Source: Sclerotinia nivalis (taxonomy: Eukaryota > Ascomycota > Leotiomycetes > Helotiales > Sclerotiniaceae). From it: a stretch of 64,000 nt of DNA. The position numbers and the translations under genes are program-made. Each line of letters opens with the position of its first letter. Position 1 is the stretch's first letter. Location of the stretch: assembly GCA_029531795.1 (NCBI GenBank), contig JAPEIS010000009.1, positions 930,001 through 994,000 on the forward strand, written 5' to 3'. This document shows positions 46,375-57,801 of this stretch, piece by piece. Under the pieces are notes generated by a model. That model worked only from the letters and a program-made list of their open reading frames with translations. It did no database searches and was not told the origin of the DNA.

Positions 46375-49300
46375 TCAATTCTGCGTATCCTTGATTGCGA
46401 CGAGAAGATCTGTCATGTACGTTGCCTGTATCAATTGCATGAATTAGTATACGTGAATGACTTGTCGATTGTGAGAGAGTTAGGGGTTCAGGATAGCACC
46501 AAAAATCATATAGAAATAAATTGTCTCCCCACGACCTTGCGGTCAATACGGATGAACGAAAGTTATGTGGATTTTGTTTTGATAATCATGTGAGAGTGCT
46601 TGGGCAGAGGCAAGGAAGAATTGAGGGGGGAATTAAGGGGGGGAAAATAGAATAGTAGATAACGTACCAAAATCTTATTGTGCGCATAAATAGCAAACAA
46701 TCTCGGCTCCACCGGTTTAAACAATCGGTCAACCCAAGAAACTTCACCCTCCTTAAGAGCTGTCTCCTCTGCTTCGGTTTTACTAACATTCCTCGCCAAG
46801 TTCCGGAGAACGAGCACTGCACTAAGCGGAATACCTGCTGCATCATTATGTTCATCGACAGCTGTGTAGTGGTATTTGAAGCTGATACGAGGTGGTTGGA
46901 CAATATATGAAGGTTTATGTTTCTTGGCTGGGGGCGGACCAGAAGGTTCTTGGGATTCGCGCTCGCTAGCAAGAGTGCGCTTAGGAGGGAGATGGACTTT
47001 GATATGAGTAGCAAGTTCCGATAGTTTGGTGGCGGGGGAGGAACGAAAGCGAGAACACGTATCCCATGCACACACATATTGTTGATTTGCAGCTGAGTTT
47101 ACATATTTGTTCTCTGCATTGAGTTGGGCTCCGAAATGATTTCTGAGGATATGTTGATAGCCTGCTTCAGGGGTCATGAAGAATTCTCCGCAAGGTCGTC
47201 CGAGATGAGTGCGCCACAAGCATTTGGTGTATGTCTCCCCTTGCAGATCTATTGGCTCACTGCGGCATCGAATTCCTTTGATGATAAATTTTGTCACTGG
47301 ACCGTTTTGAACCTGCGCATTTGCTTTATCGCCGAAGGTAGTGCTCACATTCTTGATAAAATCTGCAGCAGGTAGAAGTGCCTTTGATGTTGCCGTAGCC
47401 AGGTAACTAAACTGTTGTTGATAGGCATGCCACAAGGCGATTTGCGTAATGGATTCATCAGGATCTTCTTCGTAAAGACAACGTAACCAACGTGAGCTCC
47501 GCTCTGGTTCCTCAAACTTGGAAATTTCGACAAGTAAATCTTGTGGGATAGGCGCAATTTCTGAAGGTGCAGGTTTTCTGTATTGCGTACCGAGATTAAA
47601 CTCCTTTTCGATGATGCGAGCGCCATGCATGAGAAGTCGCGTCAACTGTTTGACCAGTGGCTCTGCTTTTACCTCTGTGATCAAGTAATCCACATTCTCA
47701 ACAACCGCTGTGTATTGGTAGAGGAAGTCTAAACAAGCATGGGCGAGATCTTCATCATTTAATAAGGTCCAATCGATGATGTTTTGTACAGCTGACGCTG
47801 GTACACCTTTAAGAAGATTATTCTCCTCCAGATTCATGGATATTCTGCTAATGGCTCTCAGTGAGGTCAAAATAGCGCCTCGGTCCTGTGAATCCAATTG
47901 TGCGAGAAGTGAAAGATAAAGGGGATCTCCAACCTCGAAGTGAAGATACTTGGTAAGCTGCTCGGCAATGTCTAAAGCGTAGTGTTTTAATTCTACAACA
48001 GTGTCAGAGTTGGGGAGGTTTAAGGCAATGCTGAGAAAATCCCGTAGAGGTGCAAGTTCTGATACGTAAAAGGCGTTCTCTTCTAACATGACCATATTTC
48101 TCATGGTCAATGCTGCCTCGTTGATCTGAAGAAGAGTATCACTAAATTCCTCGGTTTGAATATTATCGTCGACTGGCAGCTTAGCTAAACGATTGATTCT
48201 TTCCAAAATATCTGGTGTGCCTTCTAAACCATTGATTGTATCAGTGGTGGTGACCATTTCGCCATCTTCCGTGTAGGATATCTGCCAATGTACATCGTAA
48301 AACAATGAACCGACTTCGAGCATTTTCTCGATCAGGGCTTCGGCCAAACCTGGAAATCCTTCGAATTTGTATTTATCACCACGCTCCATTGAGATCTTAA
48401 CCAGATGGTGCAGAGCATAATCTTGCTCCTCTTTGATACCTGATCTCAAAGAACAGAGGCAACGAACATAGATATTAGGTCCATCAAAGCCAGCTTTTTT
48501 TCGAACTGTTAGCCACCACTCTTGAAAGGTAAAAACACTTCCAGAGGAAAAACTAGACCACTTACTGCCGGGCAACATCATCCCCCTAGGAATTGCACTA
48601 CTTTTGGTACCTTCTGCGGCTGCGGCTGCATCCTTCAAAGCTTTTTGGCGTCGCGCAAACTCGACGGGGTTATTTCCTGGGGTGATTATAGGACGGAGTG
48701 TCAATGGCATTTGGAGTCGAGGCTCGTAACTTGCAACTGCGAGTGACATATTTTCGGTACCAGAGGAAGGGTTGTGCGAGTAGGGGCCGCCGACTCGTGG
48801 CATATGATGTTGATGCGAATGTGATGGTGTTTGCTGTTGGGGTAAGTGGTGCTGTGGGGTTGGAGGTGGATGGGAAGTTGCGGAAGGATGTTGTCGAACT
48901 TGTCGAGATGGTTGTGTATCAGGTTGAAATAACACCCGCTGTGGAGGAGCCTGTCGCAGACCTCGAGTCACTCTGCCTCCAGAGCCCGGCGTTTCTTCAC
49001 TTCCATTCCTATCGCGCACAGGTGTACCATCGTCGCCAGAAGCCTCTGAATTTTCAGTACCAAGCATACCCGTTTCTCTGCGAATTGAGGGTCTAAAATT
49101 GTCCATAGTCCGAAAAAGAAGTCCTCCTCCCTTAGCCGTTGTGTCTTCCAGGATTTCACGAGGAGGTGGCACCTTGCCATGAAACGTCGAGATTTCATAT
49201 GCGGCTAGGTATTTGTAATAAGTCGTTTTGAGACTAAATGCGAGCGCAGGTAAATTATTAGCTCCCAAGTTGAAATCTGAACCAAGCTTTCTCCATGCAA

Positions 49301-49511
49301 GCTTCTCATCGCTGACTTTATCATAACCACCGCGCTCAATTACAGTATTGTAAAGATGTAAAAGGTCGATAGTCTTGGTTCCAACTCGTGGTTCAGGATC
49401 GAAATGCGTTCCTCTTTTTTCATGATAGACTCTGAGTTTCGCGATAAAATCCTCATATTCAGGGCTATGAACGATTGAAGTATCGTGATGAATAACTCTT
49501 GGGGGCGCCAT
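46375..49511 (-). CDS. RSC9: RSC chromatin-remodelling complex subunit Rsc9 (ARID/BRIGHT protein)
   Basis: Three exons (49511-48566, 48493-46668, 46425-46375) give 940 residues. An ARID DNA-binding domain spans about residues 15-110 (SPEYEDFIAKLRVYHEKRGT, LYNTVIERGGYDKV, LAFSLKTTYYKYL). The middle is all-helical and repeat-like. After it come an RFX-like segment and a C2H2-like zinc motif (KCLWRTHLGRPCGEF ending QHILRNHF). This is the order known for fungal Rsc9, a subunit of the RSC complex that moves promoter nucleosomes in the nucleus. Intron 1 (72 nt, 48494-48565) is a multiple of three and free of stops, so unspliced message would keep the frame; splicing restores LPG-TGFDGPNIYVR, which fits the family better. 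The last exon adds only ATYMTDLLVAIKDTQN. Confidence 0.9.
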
Positions 49512-50118
49512 TGTAGTATCCTGCCATGCGATAGTTATGGCGATCCAATGGTTGTCTGAAAAGCTTCTTTTGATGCGACGAACAAACCAACGCGTAGAAA
49601 TTGCGACGGCGACGCGATCGGTCGTTAAGATTGTGAGCTCCGAGTCGCTGTACCAAAATAAGTCTACCTGATATCCAAGGTATTAATTGATCATCTCTTT
49701 CACGTGATCGTCTAAACGTGGAGATCTGGTGGGGTTCGTGAAGCCATCTCCAAATTTTGAAATGCTTTCACTTACAACCATCTTCAGTATACTTTCATGA
49801 CAGTCGATTGAATCGAAAAGATTGATTTTCTGGATGGATTCTATCAAAATCATATAACACGGGAACGGTGACAATAAACATTACTATCATCTCAACATTG
49901 TCACCATTACTATCATTCAAACATTGATCACAAACTGACAATCTCCATTACTTACTCTACAGTATCTATCATTCATTCCTGGATTTTCTACTTATCATCC
50001 CCGTTTTTATATTTCTTCTTTCCTTTCTTCACTCCTATATTCCTTGTTTATCTGTTATCTACTCTATGCAGTCATTGCGGTTTATTTCCTTCAAATATTC
50101 TTATCTTTATAGTTCGAA
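49512..50118. promoter_or_regulatory. Divergent promoter region between RSC9 and Rec114-like gene
   Basis: A 607-bp gap between divergent starts. The side facing 50119 is rich in CATTACTATCATC-like and CT-rich words, the side facing 49511 is mixed. No specific binding site is claimed. Confidence 0.45.
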
Positions 50119-52154
50119 ATGCCTCAATTCTTCTCTCAAGAGTCTCGTCTCACTTTCCAACAATCACAACAAAATCTAACCATTGTTGTTCCTCTCGCTA
50201 AGTTCTCGTGCTCTTTAACCAATCAGGGGAGTACCGCAGGTACGCAATGGACTCACTACTTGAGGAACGATCTCGAACTTGTGATTCAAGAGGTGCAAGT
50301 TAGAGGTCCTGGAAATGAAAATAATTTAATGATGAAAGTGGTGGCAGGTGCGGAATATCTGGTATCTTACATCTCCTTGTGTGTATACAATATTCAATGT
50401 TTTAACACTTTTCAAGGAAGAACAAAATTTAGACGACATCGCAAGGATCTACAAGGATTTCATTCCATCACCAGGTAGCGAAATTCCAGTCAGAGTAGTG
50501 GTCAAGCGTCCACTTCTTGCACTGCGCTATCCGAAGTTTAATAATGTAGGTTTTGAGTGCCGCAAGTCTGTTCCTGCCGTGTACGCGCAGCTGATATTGG
50601 ATTTTTAGATTCGTAGGTTACAATTCAGATTCCGTGATGATTCAGACTTCAATAGGATTGTCGATACCTTGACAAGCTTAGGTATGACAATAGAGGGTAT
50701 ATCGTCCGCGCCTGCCTTTCAATTTCATCCATCAACCGCAAAACCGACATCTTCGGCAATATCTATGGTACATCCCACTCCTGCTGCTGCAAGTTATATC
50801 TCTTCGCCCCAAAACACCGAATTCAAGGTTCCCCGGCCAGACTCAGCTAGTTCTACACTTCAGCGACCGAGTAGCTCGAATACATCTCGATCTGACGACT
50901 ATCTGTTCAGCAGGCCACCATCTATCGAAACACTTAAGAGAGCACAATCACTCTATGCTAGTCAAATCGAGAGAGAGGTATGTTCCAATTTTACAATCAC
51001 ATTGTTTAGCTTCATTCTCAACTTCTTTATAGCAACAAGAGATACAACCTTCAAATTTCATAGTGCCTTCATCAAACGACATTCCTCCAAGTCATACTGC
51101 ATATAGGAACCCGGTCTTTTTGCCGAAATCCGAAGAATCGCAACGTCGTTTCTCTACTTCGCGTTTTTCCGAAACTCCAAAAACACAATGCCTGCCCGAT
51201 AGGTTAGCCTCCTTCTCTTCGGTCGATAGCACAAATAATCTCAGACACAACGGACATGGGTCTGTGCTAGATAGTTTCAGCCCATTCGAATGTCGTCCAT
51301 TGACTCGTCCAGCTGAGTATCCTATTTTCAGTGCCCTTGGAAAACGCCCAATATCTCTTCCAACTGAGCATGATATCTGCTCTGGCTTTCCCATACCGCC
51401 AAAGCGTCAACTGCCGTTCGCTACAGTGAGAGGCCCTTCGAGATCCGAATCTGTATCTGCTACAGAAATCAATCAACCTGTTGAAGCTCCGGGTCAGCGA
51501 AAGAGGTCACTTGAAGAATTCTTTGATGCGAACTCATCAAATAGGATTACTATACCTACTGAAAAGCCAACAAAGAGACGCTTCGCAAGTCGAAAAGCCA
51601 CGCATCTACCAGAGATGAATGACCGATCAACCAAAGCTGTACGTTCAACAGATGGTTCAGCAGGTGATGGCCTTGGTGTTCCTATACTGTCTGAAGAGCC
51701 GTCCCCTCCTACACTGAGGATTGTCGCCGCGCTATCCACCTCAGATCTACCTTCAAAGCTGCAAGCAAAAGAAATCACCGCTAGAGAACGACTTGTATCA
51801 ACTCCTCTCAATAAACCCACAACTCCAAAAATGATAGATGGGTCTACTCAAACTCAAACTCTTTCAGGTCGGGATCATACTGCAGCTCTCAAACCTGTGC
51901 AGAGTGCTTCTGTTGTAGAGGCTCCGTCGAACTTGCCAACGGCTTTTGTATTACAAGAGGATTTAGACCTATTTATATCAAGGTACGGTTCTCGCTCGCA
52001 AATAAACTTGCCCCCAAATTATAACAATGTTCCCGCCGAAGAACGTCATAAAATGCTCAATGATTTCATCATAAAAAATCTGGAGAATGAGGACTTTCTT
52101 AAGATGGCTCAGGATATGGATGTTTCTTGGCGTAGGATGGGTCTCATGAGATAA
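50119..52154 (+). CDS. Possible Rec114-like meiotic recombination protein
   Basis: Four exons (50119-50361, 50417-50565, 50617-50977, 51033-52154) join in phase and give 624 residues. The N-terminal about 160 residues look like an ordered beta-rich domain (WTHYLRNDLELVIQEVQVRG, PVRVVVKRPLLALRYPKF, LQFRFRDDSDFNRIVDTL), compatible with a pleckstrin-homology-like fold. A long Ser/Pro/Thr-rich disordered middle follows. The C-terminus is helical (ENEDFLKMAQDMDVSWRRMG). An N-terminal PH-like domain, disordered linker and short C-terminal helix is the architecture of Rec114, an accessory factor for Spo11 breaks, but Rec114 sequences diverge quickly and I assign this only tentatively. Intron 2 uses a GTCTGT donor, which is less common; splicing there is the only choice that keeps the frame. 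It is divergent from RSC9. Confidence 0.6.
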
Positions 52155-52559
52155 TCTGAGGTTCGATATTGCTTGTATCGCTGCATCTATAGCAACTGAT
52201 GGAAAAATGTATGGAATAAGATGGCATTTGGCTAACAGAGATGTTTGAGGCTGTCTTTGCTGGGTTCGTATTGCATGATGTGAGGATATATATTGGCTGG
52301 ATATCTAGGAGTTTGCTTGAGTTCAGGGACCGGACTAGGCTTCCTTCTGTGATTTATTATTTTCCATGATCATCGCTAGAAGTTAAAAATTCTCGCTTGC
52401 CTTTCTCTGCTCATGAACATAATCCGATACATTGCCCTAATTTTGGTCAACCATGAGAGAAGTTTAATAAGCGTTGTATTGATCATATCTATGCGTAATA
52501 TGTAGTTAGCAGGTGTAATCAAAATTACCAGGTACTGCAATAAGAACGTTGAAGAAAAA
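52155..52559. other. 3' flank of the Rec114-like gene
   Basis: No gene or repeat was recognised before the motif array begins. Confidence 0.35.
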
Positions 52560-52920
52560 AGGCTTGAAGGTTACGCATATATTTGCTGTCTCAAACATGT
52601 ATGCTACCACTGTCAGTATCGAAGCTAGCGATACCCAATTTAAAAGTGCCAAGATCCTCAGATATGCAACATAATGACAAAACCAAGCTTGTAATACCGA
52701 AATTAAGAGAGCCAAGATCCTCACATATGCAACAGAGCAAGGCGCCAAGCTACTAATACCGAGGCTTGAAATACCTAGAAGCCATCAGATTTGCAACAAA
52801 AGTCTTTTACAGAAGCTGGAAACACCAAAGCTAAGGGTGCCGTAGATGTGCAACAGATGGCATATACAAACCTAAGTGCTGAAATCCGTTAGATATGCAA
52901 CATAATAACAATGTAATCAG
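52560..52920 (-). repeat. Inverted block of the TGTTGCATATCT array
   Basis: Five copies of AGATATGCAACA-like sequence (complement of TGTTGCATATCT) start at 52660, 52723, 52787, 52844 and 52891. The first units share a longer 60-64-bp context (AATACC, then a GCCAAGATCCTCA-type word, then the motif), so this is a tandem array in decay. Orientation is opposite to the copies downstream of 53640. Confidence 0.8.
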
Positions 52921-53640
52921 CTGATCAAAAGTACACTTTCCAGAGCTAACAGAGTTAGTGTTGTATTAGAAGTATCTAGTAATTAGGTTTGCCTGGATAG
53001 GGCCAAGTCCCCAAGAATATATACCAGATTAGTCCTAGATACAGACTACAGCCATGGCGGGCTTCCACTTTTACAATGGTTGGGGGCGAAATAGGAGGGT
53101 GACCAATGGGGTTCTATCATTTATCTTATACATAGAGACCTCGTTAGCTGCAGGTACTTGATCTGTGGCGGATGGATCCTGTGGTACGTGCATAGAGTTT
53201 TGGAGTTTTATACTTTCTAGCTATAGGGGTATGATGGTGCTATTTCATATATACTAATCATGTCCCAGCCGGCTAGAACAAGGTCTAGCTCAAATAGGTA
53301 TAGTCTCAAAAGGAGGGTTAGCCAGAGTTAGATACACCATTCACCCTTGCTTGACCGAGTATAAGGCATGAGCAAAGAACACGCCACATGCAAAAGAATT
53401 TGTCAATGAAAAAGAGCTCGCTTATTACTATATATTACTATACATCAGGAAAGCAAAAATGAAATCCGAGCATGAGTGTAACGTGAACAATGAAACACCA
53501 CAACAGACACATTTCCCATGGGGACACTATGTTGCTTCTTTATAACTCTATATGCTACTGGTGTATCTCGCTAACATTATGACTATGATCATGTCTATCG
53601 CTTTGAAAGTTGTACTATACGTGCATTGTCTGGGCTCCAA

Positions 53641-54594
53641 TGTTGCACATCTGAAAAAGATCGACATTACTATGTATTGTGGCCAAGCAATACAAATATA
53701 ATTTTAATCCTTTATGTTGCACGTCTAATGAGGCTCAACTCTGCTAGAGCAGTTGAACTTCACAAGCGTGATTTGAGCTTTTTACGTTGCACATCGGAGG
53801 GAGATGATATTTTGGGATATTCTTGCCGAAGATATGTCACCAAAAAAGCGCAATTTGATGTATCTATGTTGCACATCTCAAAATTGTGTGCGCGGACAAC
53901 TATATTGAACAGGTGCACAGTAGGATTCGAAGTTGTTATGTTGCATATCTGAAAATGATCTGCACGGGCAAATTGGATTGGATATGTGTAGACTAGATCT
54001 GTAATCATTATGTTGCATATCTCAAAATTGTATGCACGGACAACTGTATTGAACAGGTGCACACTATTGTCAGCTCCAAGCATAAAAACGTGATCTGAAA
54101 CTCTGCTGTTGCATATCTAAATGAGGCTCAATACACATATAAGCTAGATAGAACGCCACATTGCTACCGCGGCTATCTTGCAAACGGGCTCAACCGTAGG
54201 GGCAATATGTTGCACGTCTAATTGAGGCTCAGCGCGCATATAATCTAAGCAGACTCCACATTGTTTGCAAGCTATACTACTAATGAAATTTGAACTTTTT
54301 ATTTTGCACGTCTGGACAAGTGACTGCGTCAAAATATTGAGCTATCTTTGACAGATATTATTGGGCCCATTGCGTTGCATGTCTGGATAAGAGATATACG
54401 TCACTATCCGTAGGTACATCTCTACAAACGTGGTCTCATTCGTACTGTTGCACATCTAATACAAGAGATTCGTCATCAATATGAACTAATTAATCGTACT
54501 TCGAACTCACGCCGCATGTCTGAGTGGGAGAACCACTTCGCTGTCGCGATCTAGCCCATATATAGCGTGATCGAAGGCATTATATTGCACACTT
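53641..54594 (+). repeat. Forward block of TGTTGCACATCT motifs, about 70-100-bp spacing
   Basis: Eleven clear copies of TGTTGCA[C/T][A/G]TCT begin at 53641, 53715, 53785, 53867, 53939, 54011, 54107, 54208, 54302, 54373 and 54446, with weaker ones at 54510 and 54583. Spacings cluster near 72 bp. The motif is often followed by GGACAA, GAAAAT or AATGAGGCTCAA-type sequence, and some intervals share longer words (for example a TGTGCGCGGACAACT-like stretch at two places), which suggests an old tandem repeat. No open frame runs through it. Confidence 0.82.
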
Positions 54595-55513
54595 GAGTTC
54601 TGATAGACATTGGAAGTGTGCTGTACAAGCTTAGTCAAGATCACTAATGGCAGAGATCGATGCACTCATCTATTACATAACCCAATGTACCTATATCACG
54701 ATAAGTTTCTCGAAGCTCGCAAATTAATGTGTCAGAAAATCAGTTATACCTTGCTAAGTATAGGATAGCAAATAATTGTGATGCTGAAGCGAACTGGTAA
54801 GCCAAGACTATCAATCACATGTAAGCGTTGCACTAACGCTTAAGGACAGCCAAGGAATATACATAACATTTCACAAATTCAATAGTATTTTGTTGTTGAC
54901 GGTGGCAAGGCGAATGCTTTTCCCTTCTCAGGCCCATACCCTGCTGCGCTTCGTAAATTCTAAGAGTGGTGGCTAAGATGCAGAAAGAGACTGGCTGCCG
55001 GGTAGAGATTTTGATTGGCGAGTCTCTACTTTTGGTGGTCAATGCCAACTCCGATCTTTTCTATAAGCTAAATACAATGGTTCAAAATAACAGCGACAGG
55101 GACGCAAAATGACATCCTAGTCTAGACCAGGCCAGTGTCAGGCCAGTTATTTATTCGTTTACGGACAGTCCAAAAATAGCCCAAGTATCTAATTTTTGGT
55201 TATCTAACTTTCGCTTATGATATTCTCCTATCATGATATATAAATGGGGCCCAGAAAGAATTTCTCAACCTATGATCCTGCCTATGAACCGACGTAGACT
55301 GCATTGACTCGCAGCAATGCCATGATCAAGTATGATTTTACACAATAAACTGAAACATTTTTGGTATTAGGCGACTTCTAAGCCTTCATAACCGTCTCAT
55401 TAGACGCCCACCAAAAGTTGAGAGACCACTAATAGATAGAGATATCCTGAAGGGAATACTAACTAAAGTGGCTAAATGTCTGTATATTATACTTGGGAAA
55501 TTCAAAGATTCTT
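54595..55513. other. Gap between two motif blocks
   Basis: About 0.9 kb has no clear copies of the array motif and no gene. The minus-strand frame at 54833-55048 is short and matches nothing recognised. Confidence 0.4.
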
Positions 55514-56210
55514 TGTTGGATATCTGAAAGATCTACATAAAAAGTATTGCCAATGAAAACGAGATCAATGTATACTGTTGTATATCTGAAAGATCTGCAT
55601 AAAAACCATTCCTAATGGAAACGAGATCAATACATCCTGTTGCATATCTGAAAGATCTGCATAGAAACTCCTGTTAATCCGAGGCATACTAGAATCCGCT
55701 CATATTCCCAGATGGCCACCTTTCACCAACCACCTTCTTCGTGACGGCAATTCAGGTTCACCTTGTTGCATATCTTAAAGATATGCATGGAATATTCCAC
55801 CAATTGAAGACTTGATAGCATCTCTACAGTTGCATATCTTAAAGATTTGCACAAAATAAAAGCCTACTAGCCTCTCATTCTGCCTCTAGCTCACCACCTC
55901 CCACCTATCACAGTCTGAATGGAATGGTAACAGAACCTGTTGCATGTCTGAAAATTTGCATAAAATCTCAGACCAATTGGAGGTTATTTCATTTATTCTG
56001 TCGCATATGTGGAGAAATCTGCATAAAATCTTTCAAAAGTAAGAGTCCATTAGCATTTGTTTTGCTTCTAACTAACTATTCCCAGCCAATCAACTCACTG
56101 AAAAAGCATGGCGACAGTAGAATGTTGCACATTTGAAAGGTCTGCATAAAATCTCTGACTAGTTGAAGGGTATTTCTTTTACACTAATGCATATCTGAAA
56201 GATCTGCATA
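55514..56210 (+). repeat. Hairpin form of the TGTTGCATATCT array, about 62-bp register
   Basis: Nine copies begin at 55514, 55576, 55638, 55764, 55828, 55938, 55999, 56123 and 56186. Most spacings are 61-64 bp or twice that (124-126 bp), with one 110-bp exception. Each copy extends into an inverted partner (TGCATATCT, a 3-nt loop, then AGATCTGCA). At 55764 the 9-bp arms are perfectly complementary (TGCATATCT-TAA-AGATATGCA). A CATAAAA tail follows several copies. The stretches between copies differ in sequence. Confidence 0.85.
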
Positions 56211-56979
56211 AATCTCTTACGTCTAGCATCCAATAATTTTTTTTCTAGTTCACCACCTTCCGCCAATCACACCAGGGTGAGTGATGACGTTCAGCCGACT
56301 TGAAGTTAAAGGGGTATGCATAACTTTCTGCCATTCTTGATACTAAAGAACTTCAAGATATATGGAATTTGATATATTGTTGAGATACTCATGAGACATT
56401 GCAGTGTGAATTATTGGACAGTCTGAATCAAGAAGGACTTCACAACATATTTATTGTATTCGGAGTAATTGAGGGCAAGGCAAAACTTTCGTCCATTCAT
56501 TAAGCCAACTGCTCATGGTTGACGATCGGAAATCAACACCATCTCATGAATAAACTATTTCCTCGAGCGTTATCCATCTAATGAATTTCAGCGGCACTAA
56601 CTGGATCGCCCCCTTCCTAAGATGTACAAGCAAAAATTACGGCAGCCAATCAGCATCACAAAATAAAACAATCTTATAAACTTTCCGAAAGCTTCTTTCC
56701 TGCTGATGTAAATTAAGTGGATTGTTCTTTCAGTTATCTGTACGTAAAATGCAGCATTGCATTTAATCTCCGATATTAGCTATTCTTGCCCATTGAGAGA
56801 CCTCAGTCAATCGTTTTTGATTGGCACTCAGTGAAACTTCTGAGAGATCTTTCTTAGTCTTGACTGGGTAGTGTGAATCATTTTACAAAATACATCAAAA
56901 TCCGGGTCGAGCTCCAGCTCCAGCTCAAGGTGTATTCAGATGATTTGGAATATTTTGAATCTTGAAAGTTCTTGTCTTA
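56211..56979. other. Spacer between hairpin array and inverted-repeat element
   Basis: No gene or repeat was recognised. It ends at the TA dinucleotide flanking the left terminal inverted repeat. Confidence 0.4.
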
Positions 56980-57383
56980 CTCGGTGTCGTTTTAAATGAA
57001 TACCGGGTTGAAGAAGTCAGGATATACCATACTAAAATTCATAAAAAATCATTGATTTCAATATTCAATATTGAATCAATTTCAAATAACAATCATATTT
57101 TCAATCAAACAATATATAAAAAATTTCAAATCATTAAAAATTCTTCAAATCCTTATTCTATTTTAACAATTCAAAAAAAAAGTTGAAGTATAAAAACTAA
57201 AACTCGCTCAAATTAGTGTAAATTAAGTCCGAAAAACTCATTTTTTATAATTGTTTTGAAGATATTATTTCATTCTGTCGGGATAATAATTACATATTGT
57301 GAAAGAGGTAGGTCGAGATACGTACGTCCCGATTGCACGCTGCGAGAGGGAATGGGAATAAGAACTAATTAGATTATATTGTA

Positions 57384-57526
57384 GTAAACACGACGGAAAC
57401 GGATACAAAATGATTAAGTTGAAGTTGCGCATTTTTTATTAAACTAGGTTGAGTTGGAGTGGTTATATAGACCCTTTTGGAGTCACGTTACCTGCCTCCT
57501 TTTTGGTACGGTATCTATTGTAAAGG
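57384..57526 (+). repeat. 143-bp direct repeat, copy A, inside the TIR element
   Basis: Shares the words GTAAACACGACGGAAAC, GTTATATAGACCCTTTTGG and GCCTCCTTTTTGGTACGGTA with copy B 274 bp downstream. Differences are mostly single bases. Confidence 0.9.
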
Positions 57527-57657
57527 CTTCAAATAATATAATTAATAAAATTAATAATGGATTTGAATTGTATACAATGGATATACAAAAAAACTAATAG
57601 AAAACGATTGATTATTTAAAAAGGAAAAAGCTTTGCTTTTTACTTATATCTAATTAA

Positions 57658-57801
57658 GTAAACACGACGGAAACAGATACAAAATGATTCAGTTCAAGTT
57701 GCGCATTTTACTCCAAACTAGGTTGAATCGGAGTGGTTATATAGACCCTTTTGGAGTCACGTTACCCGCCTCCTTTTTGGTACGGTAACTAATTACAAAG
57801 G
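57658..57801 (+). repeat. 144-bp direct repeat, copy B, inside the TIR element
   Basis: Begins with the same GTAAACACGACGGAAAC and ends at ACAAAGG. Contains a TATA-like TTATATAGACCC in the same place as copy A. Confidence 0.9.

Noticed and set aside
52560..56210. A CRISPR array
   Set aside because: Motif copies are degenerate, spacing is irregular, orientation switches, and the DNA is fungal nuclear; there are no Cas genes.
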